Below, one piece after another: positions 5,201 to 6,363 of a stretch of 6,363 bases of DNA. Positions within the stretch are counted from its first letter, which is position 1, and each line of letters opens with the position of its first letter. A program made the position numbers and the translations under genes. The notes under the pieces were generated by a model. The model made no database searches. It was not told the origin of the DNA and worked only from the letters and a program-made list of their open reading frames with translations. The stretch comes from Planctomycetota bacterium (lineage in GTDB: Bacteria > Planctomycetota > Phycisphaerae > Phycisphaerales > UBA1924). The stretch lies in the NCBI GenBank assembly GCA_023412695.1, contig JAEYNG010000289.1, positions 1 through 6,363 of the forward strand, written 5' to 3'.

Positions 5201-6363
5201 CATGGGCGAGTACATGCCCACCGAGGGCAGCGAGTTCGCCATGGACTTCGACGCCGAGGGGCTGGCCCGCTGGGCAAAGGTCCACTTCGGCGTGGACCTC
5301 GACCCCGAGCAGCTGCGGCGCGAGGGCACCGCCAGCCGGCGGGCCATCGAGGACCAGCTCGCCGAGGCCGCGGCCGAGCGCATCGCGTCGGCCAACCTCG
5401 ACGGCTTGTCCCAGTTCACCGAGCGCGACTACGGCGCGAAGGAGCTCTCGAAGTGGACCGAGCGCAAGTTCGGCTTCACCGTCAGCGTCGAGGAGATCAC
5501 CAAGGCCGAGCAGACCGGGCGCGACCAGGTCGTCGAGATCATCCTGAACAAGGCCCGCGAGCTCTACGCCCGGCGCGAGGTCGAGTACCCCGTGGACTTC
5601 GCCATGGACATGACCATGGCGCTCATGCGGCAGAACCCGCAGGTCGCCGCCCAGCAGCTCGTGAACTGGGCCAACCAGCGCTTCGAGCTGGGCTGGACCA
5701 TCGAGCAACTCACACGCACCCCGCCCAACAGGGTGCGCGAGGAGCTCGCCGCTGCGTCAAAGAAGTACGTCGAATCCGGCAAGCTGCAGACGATGCTCGA
5801 CGACGCGCTCGCCCTGAAGGACCACGCCGCCCGCGTCGAGTTCTTTAAGGAGAAGCTCAAGGCCGAGTGGCCCGACACCAACCGCCGGCTCGAAGGCGAG
5901 GAACTGGAGAACGCCGTCATCTCCAAGGTTGAATCGACGCTCCGCGGCGAGCTGCTCTACTTCGAGCGCACGCTCCTGCTCGAGACGCTCGACCCCGCGT
6001 GGAAGGACCACCTCTACGCGATGGACCAGCTCCGCGACTCCATCGGTTTCCGCGCCTTCAGCCAGCGCGACCCCAAGATCGAGTACAAGCGCGAGGGCTC
6101 GGCCCTCTTCCAGCAGATGGGCGAGAACGTCCGCGACAAGGTCACGGACTTCGTCTTCAAGGCCCGCATCTCGCCGCAGTTCTCCGCGCCGCCGCCCGCG
6201 GCTCCGCCACCGTCTGCGCCCCGCCCCCCCGCTCCTGCTCCCGCCGGCCCTGGCCCGGCGTCCTCGGCCGGTCTCTATACGCCGCCATCGAGCGGTGGAA
6301 TGGCCGCCGGTGTCATCGCCGGAGCGGGCCTGGGCACGGTCGTCGCGCCGCTCCCCCCGCAGC
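2250..6363 (+). CDS. secA: Preprotein translocase ATPase SecA, enlarged form (3' end outside window)
   Basis: ATP-driven motor that pushes unfolded preproteins through SecYEG at the inner membrane. In the 1371 residues present: NBD1 with FDVQLIGG (194-201), Walker A MKTGEGKT (212-219) and Walker B DEVDS (321-325); the preprotein cross-linking region, ending near WSDGLHQAVEAKE (from 512); MTGTADTE (from 553); NBD2 with PVLVGTTSVEKSE (from 614), TNMAGRGTDI (668-677) and QLRGRSGRQGD (809-819); the scaffold helix with NLLEYDEIMEHQRR; and the two-helix finger starting WKDHLYAMDQLRD (from 1251). The finger-loop residue aligned with E. coli Tyr794 appears to be Phe1270. E. coli SecA has 901 residues; here four inserts in NBD1, the preprotein region, the NBD2 variable subdomain and the wing/scaffold account for most of the excess. 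A Pro/Ala-rich linker begins at about 1312, and the usual zinc-binding tail would lie beyond the window. The start is fixed by an in-frame TGA at 2235. The catalytic motifs look intact, so the protein should be active. Confidence 0.98.
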   Translation, partial: MPAASAKPTGIPLIGPVLNWLIGSRNERFVKRYTQRVNAINALEPQMRVLSDAQLRAKLMEFRARIDKGETFDDLLVDAFAVAREAMDRSVGIRNIFNPRFAPLFDADKLPAPARALFDQVLAEIAARKPLLPKTYDPKQGMPQSEVLPDTEEQFLGHSEIVAPFLQVEIPVELYEAVREMYPKSKPPFRARPFDVQLIGGMVLSGGKIAEMKTGEGKTIVAPLACYLAAIESMKVHVVTVNDYLVQRDRDWTFPYFHALGMNVGAIHPIHMQPEAIKRDMYRCDVVYGTTAEFGFDYLRDNMKPREESQVQRKRHFAIVDEVDSILIDEARTPLIISGPAHEGSPRYDLANRLALHLVERQRPWQQADDRVQHCMRTIKGLEGDIRNARDKSKIPEMQEKMRAAKAELPALEKERARHTQYYEIELDRKQAHLTHDGIAEAQRVAGVGSFYVGENMDLPHLLEQSVRAHVVYARDRDYIVMPTQNPDSGRMEPSIVIVDVNTGRPMIGRQWSDGLHQAVEAKEAVPVRQETQTVATVTIQNFFKMYKRLSGMTGTADTEAQEFHDIYRLDVVSIPTNVAVVRRDFDDLMFLTAKDKWEFIVDEIKQFHDAGRPVLVGTTSVEKSEMLSKMLTSKHGIKHEVLNAKQHEREAHIVENAGQLGAVMIATNMAGRGTDIKLGAVTREALLDHWLRRGICSRELTVDATDEQVRENVYRKIAPRELEIPKREAEEMPVADLELRLLRRWAVNHTWVNPKKIDTMPAEALKQELDRHGRCLLHRIGWFNSVEDLGGLHVIGTERHESRRIDNQLRGRSGRQGDNGSSRFFVSLDDELMKRFAGERTMKILATLGMREGDAIEHPMLSKSVERAQRKVEEWNFQGRKNLLEYDEIMEHQRRAFYGLRQRVIEGRDVKGLIFDYIEQAVGTACDDFLDKGYAAQCAAEYARQVIDVPIEPERLRGLDQIDMEKRIRADAREEVRQQISVTMGEYMPTEGSEFAMDFDAEGLARWAKVHFGVDLDPEQLRREGTASRRAIEDQLAEAAAERIASANLDGLSQFTERDYGAKELSKWTERKFGFTVSVEEITKAEQTGRDQVVEIILNKARELYARREVEYPVDFAMDMTMALMRQNPQVAAQQLVNWANQRFELGWTIEQLTRTPPNRVREELAAASKKYVESGKLQTMLDDALALKDHAARVEFFKEKLKAEWPDTNRRLEGEELENAVISKVESTLRGELLYFERTLLLETLDPAWKDHLYAMDQLRDSIGFRAFSQRDPKIEYKREGSALFQQMGENVRDKVTDFVFKARISPQFSAPPPAAPPPSAPRPPAPAPAGPGPASSAGLYTPPSSGGMAAGVIAGAGLGTVVAPLPPQ
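2532..2828 (+). other. SecA insert 1: about 98 residues before the Q motif of NBD1
   Basis: In E. coli SecA the segment GMRHFDVQLLGG is continuous. Here GIR (residues 92-94) is separated from FDVQLIGG (from 194) by residues 95-193. The insert begins NIFNPRFAPLFDADKLP, has a predicted helix around ALFDQVLAEIAARK, a Pro/Gln-rich middle and an acidic-hydrophobic part ending PPFRARP. It uses the same GC-rich codons as the rest, so it looks long resident. Its role is unknown. Confidence 0.85.
3330..3512 (+). other. SecA insert 2: charged helical segment at the start of the preprotein-binding region
   Basis: Residues 361-421 lie between LANRLALHLVE and YYEIELDRKQAHLT, where E. coli SecA has only a short linker (HLIRQ to FSVDE). 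The net gain is about 45 residues. The insert is rich in Lys, Arg, Glu and Ala, with spaced Met, Leu and Ile (RTIKGLEGDIRNARDK; EMQEKMRAAKAELPALEKER). This suggests a helical hairpin or coiled coil projecting near the client-binding clamp. Confidence 0.75.
4290..4619 (+). other. SecA insert 3: enlarged variable subdomain of NBD2
   Basis: Between TNMAGRGTDIKLG (ending at residue 680) and GGLHVIGTERHE (from 791) there are 110 residues, against about 34 in E. coli. This is the known position of the SecA variable subdomain (VAR), which differs in length among bacteria. The stretch is charged and helical in character and includes DLELRLLRRWAVNHTW and EALKQELDRHGRCLLHR. Confidence 0.8.
5067..5780 (+). 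repeat. Four tandem copies of a module in the SecA wing/scaffold region
   Basis: The distance from RRA (residue 895) to the finger Trp (1251) is 356 residues, against about 119 in E. coli. Within it one pattern recurs with identical internal spacing: AAEYARQVIDVPIEPERL (940-957), LARWAKVHFGVDLDPEQL (1005-1022), LSKWTERKFGFTVSVEEI (1066-1083) and LVNWANQRFELGWTIEQL (1137-1154). The shared form is small/Leu, x2, aromatic, x4, Phe/Ile, x8, Leu/Ile. Each is followed by a charged helix. E. coli LQERLKNDFDLDLPIAEW has the same Leu-x7-Phe-x8-hydrophobic spacing, so the copies probably descend from the single helical wing segment of ordinary SecA. Period is 61 to 71 residues. Confidence 0.65.
6183..6362 (+). 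other. Pro/Ala/Gly-rich C-terminal linker of SecA, truncated by the window
   Basis: After the scaffold ends at FKARISPQF the sequence becomes low in complexity: repeated Pro and Ala (APPPAAPPPSAPRPPAPAPA), then Gly/Ala-rich with AAGVIAGAGLGTVVAPLPP. It corresponds in position to the flexible C-terminal linker of SecA. No stop codon and no Cys-rich zinc-binding tail are reached. Confidence 0.75.

Noticed and set aside
2094..5708. A very long minus-strand open frame (1204 codons) antisense to secA
   Set aside because: It is the mirror of strong third-position G/C bias in secA, which removes antisense stop codons. Its translation is low in complexity (Leu, Val, Asp, Ala, Arg) with no recognisable domain.
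1..6363. tRNA, rRNA, CRISPR arrays, insertion sequences or attachment sites
   Set aside because: I looked for these and saw no direct repeats with spacers, no transposase-like frame with terminal inverted repeats and no cloverleaf sequence.

Overview
The window reads as GC-rich bacterial chromosome with very high G/C at third codon positions, most likely from a Planctomycetota bacterium and possibly the Phycisphaerae. That assignment is an inference from a strongly enlarged SecA, a stand-alone class II ribonucleotide reductase tail domain and the base composition. No rRNA or other taxonomic marker is present.

Layout. (1) Bases 3-86 carry the C-terminal end of an HU-type DNA-binding protein in one frame. 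At about 76-86 the sequence switches, mid-gene and in another frame, into the C-terminal three quarters of a phosphorylating glyceraldehyde-3-phosphate dehydrogenase (to 864). This looks like a chimeric join, probably an assembly or library artefact. (2) A Rho-independent terminator follows at 911-948. (3) A short minus-strand gene (968-1324) encodes a stand-alone NrdJ C-terminal (TSCPD-like) domain, convergent with gap, with a good ribosome binding site and a plausible promoter at 1517-1545. (4) A small plus-strand ORF (1677-2072) encodes an unrecognised protein with an Arg-rich N-terminus, one hydrophobic segment and a C-terminus ending Pro-Pro-Pro-Arg-Gly. (5) A 177-base leader with a strong hairpin just before the ribosome binding site leads to secA (2250 to the window end, open), the ATPase motor of the Sec pathway.

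The two most notable points both concern secA. First, a small, apparently exported ORF ending in a polyproline run sits directly upstream, followed by a hairpin next to the secA ribosome binding site. This is the layout of the SecM/secA secretion-monitoring system, although no known arrest motif is present. Second, the SecA is far larger than usual: 1371 residues are already encoded and the C-terminus is missing, against 901 for E. coli SecA. The extra length lies in four places: about 98 residues before the Q motif, a charged helical insert in the preprotein-binding region, a variable subdomain about 76 residues longer, and about 235 extra residues in the helical wing/scaffold region. The last block contains what reads as four tandem copies of one module.
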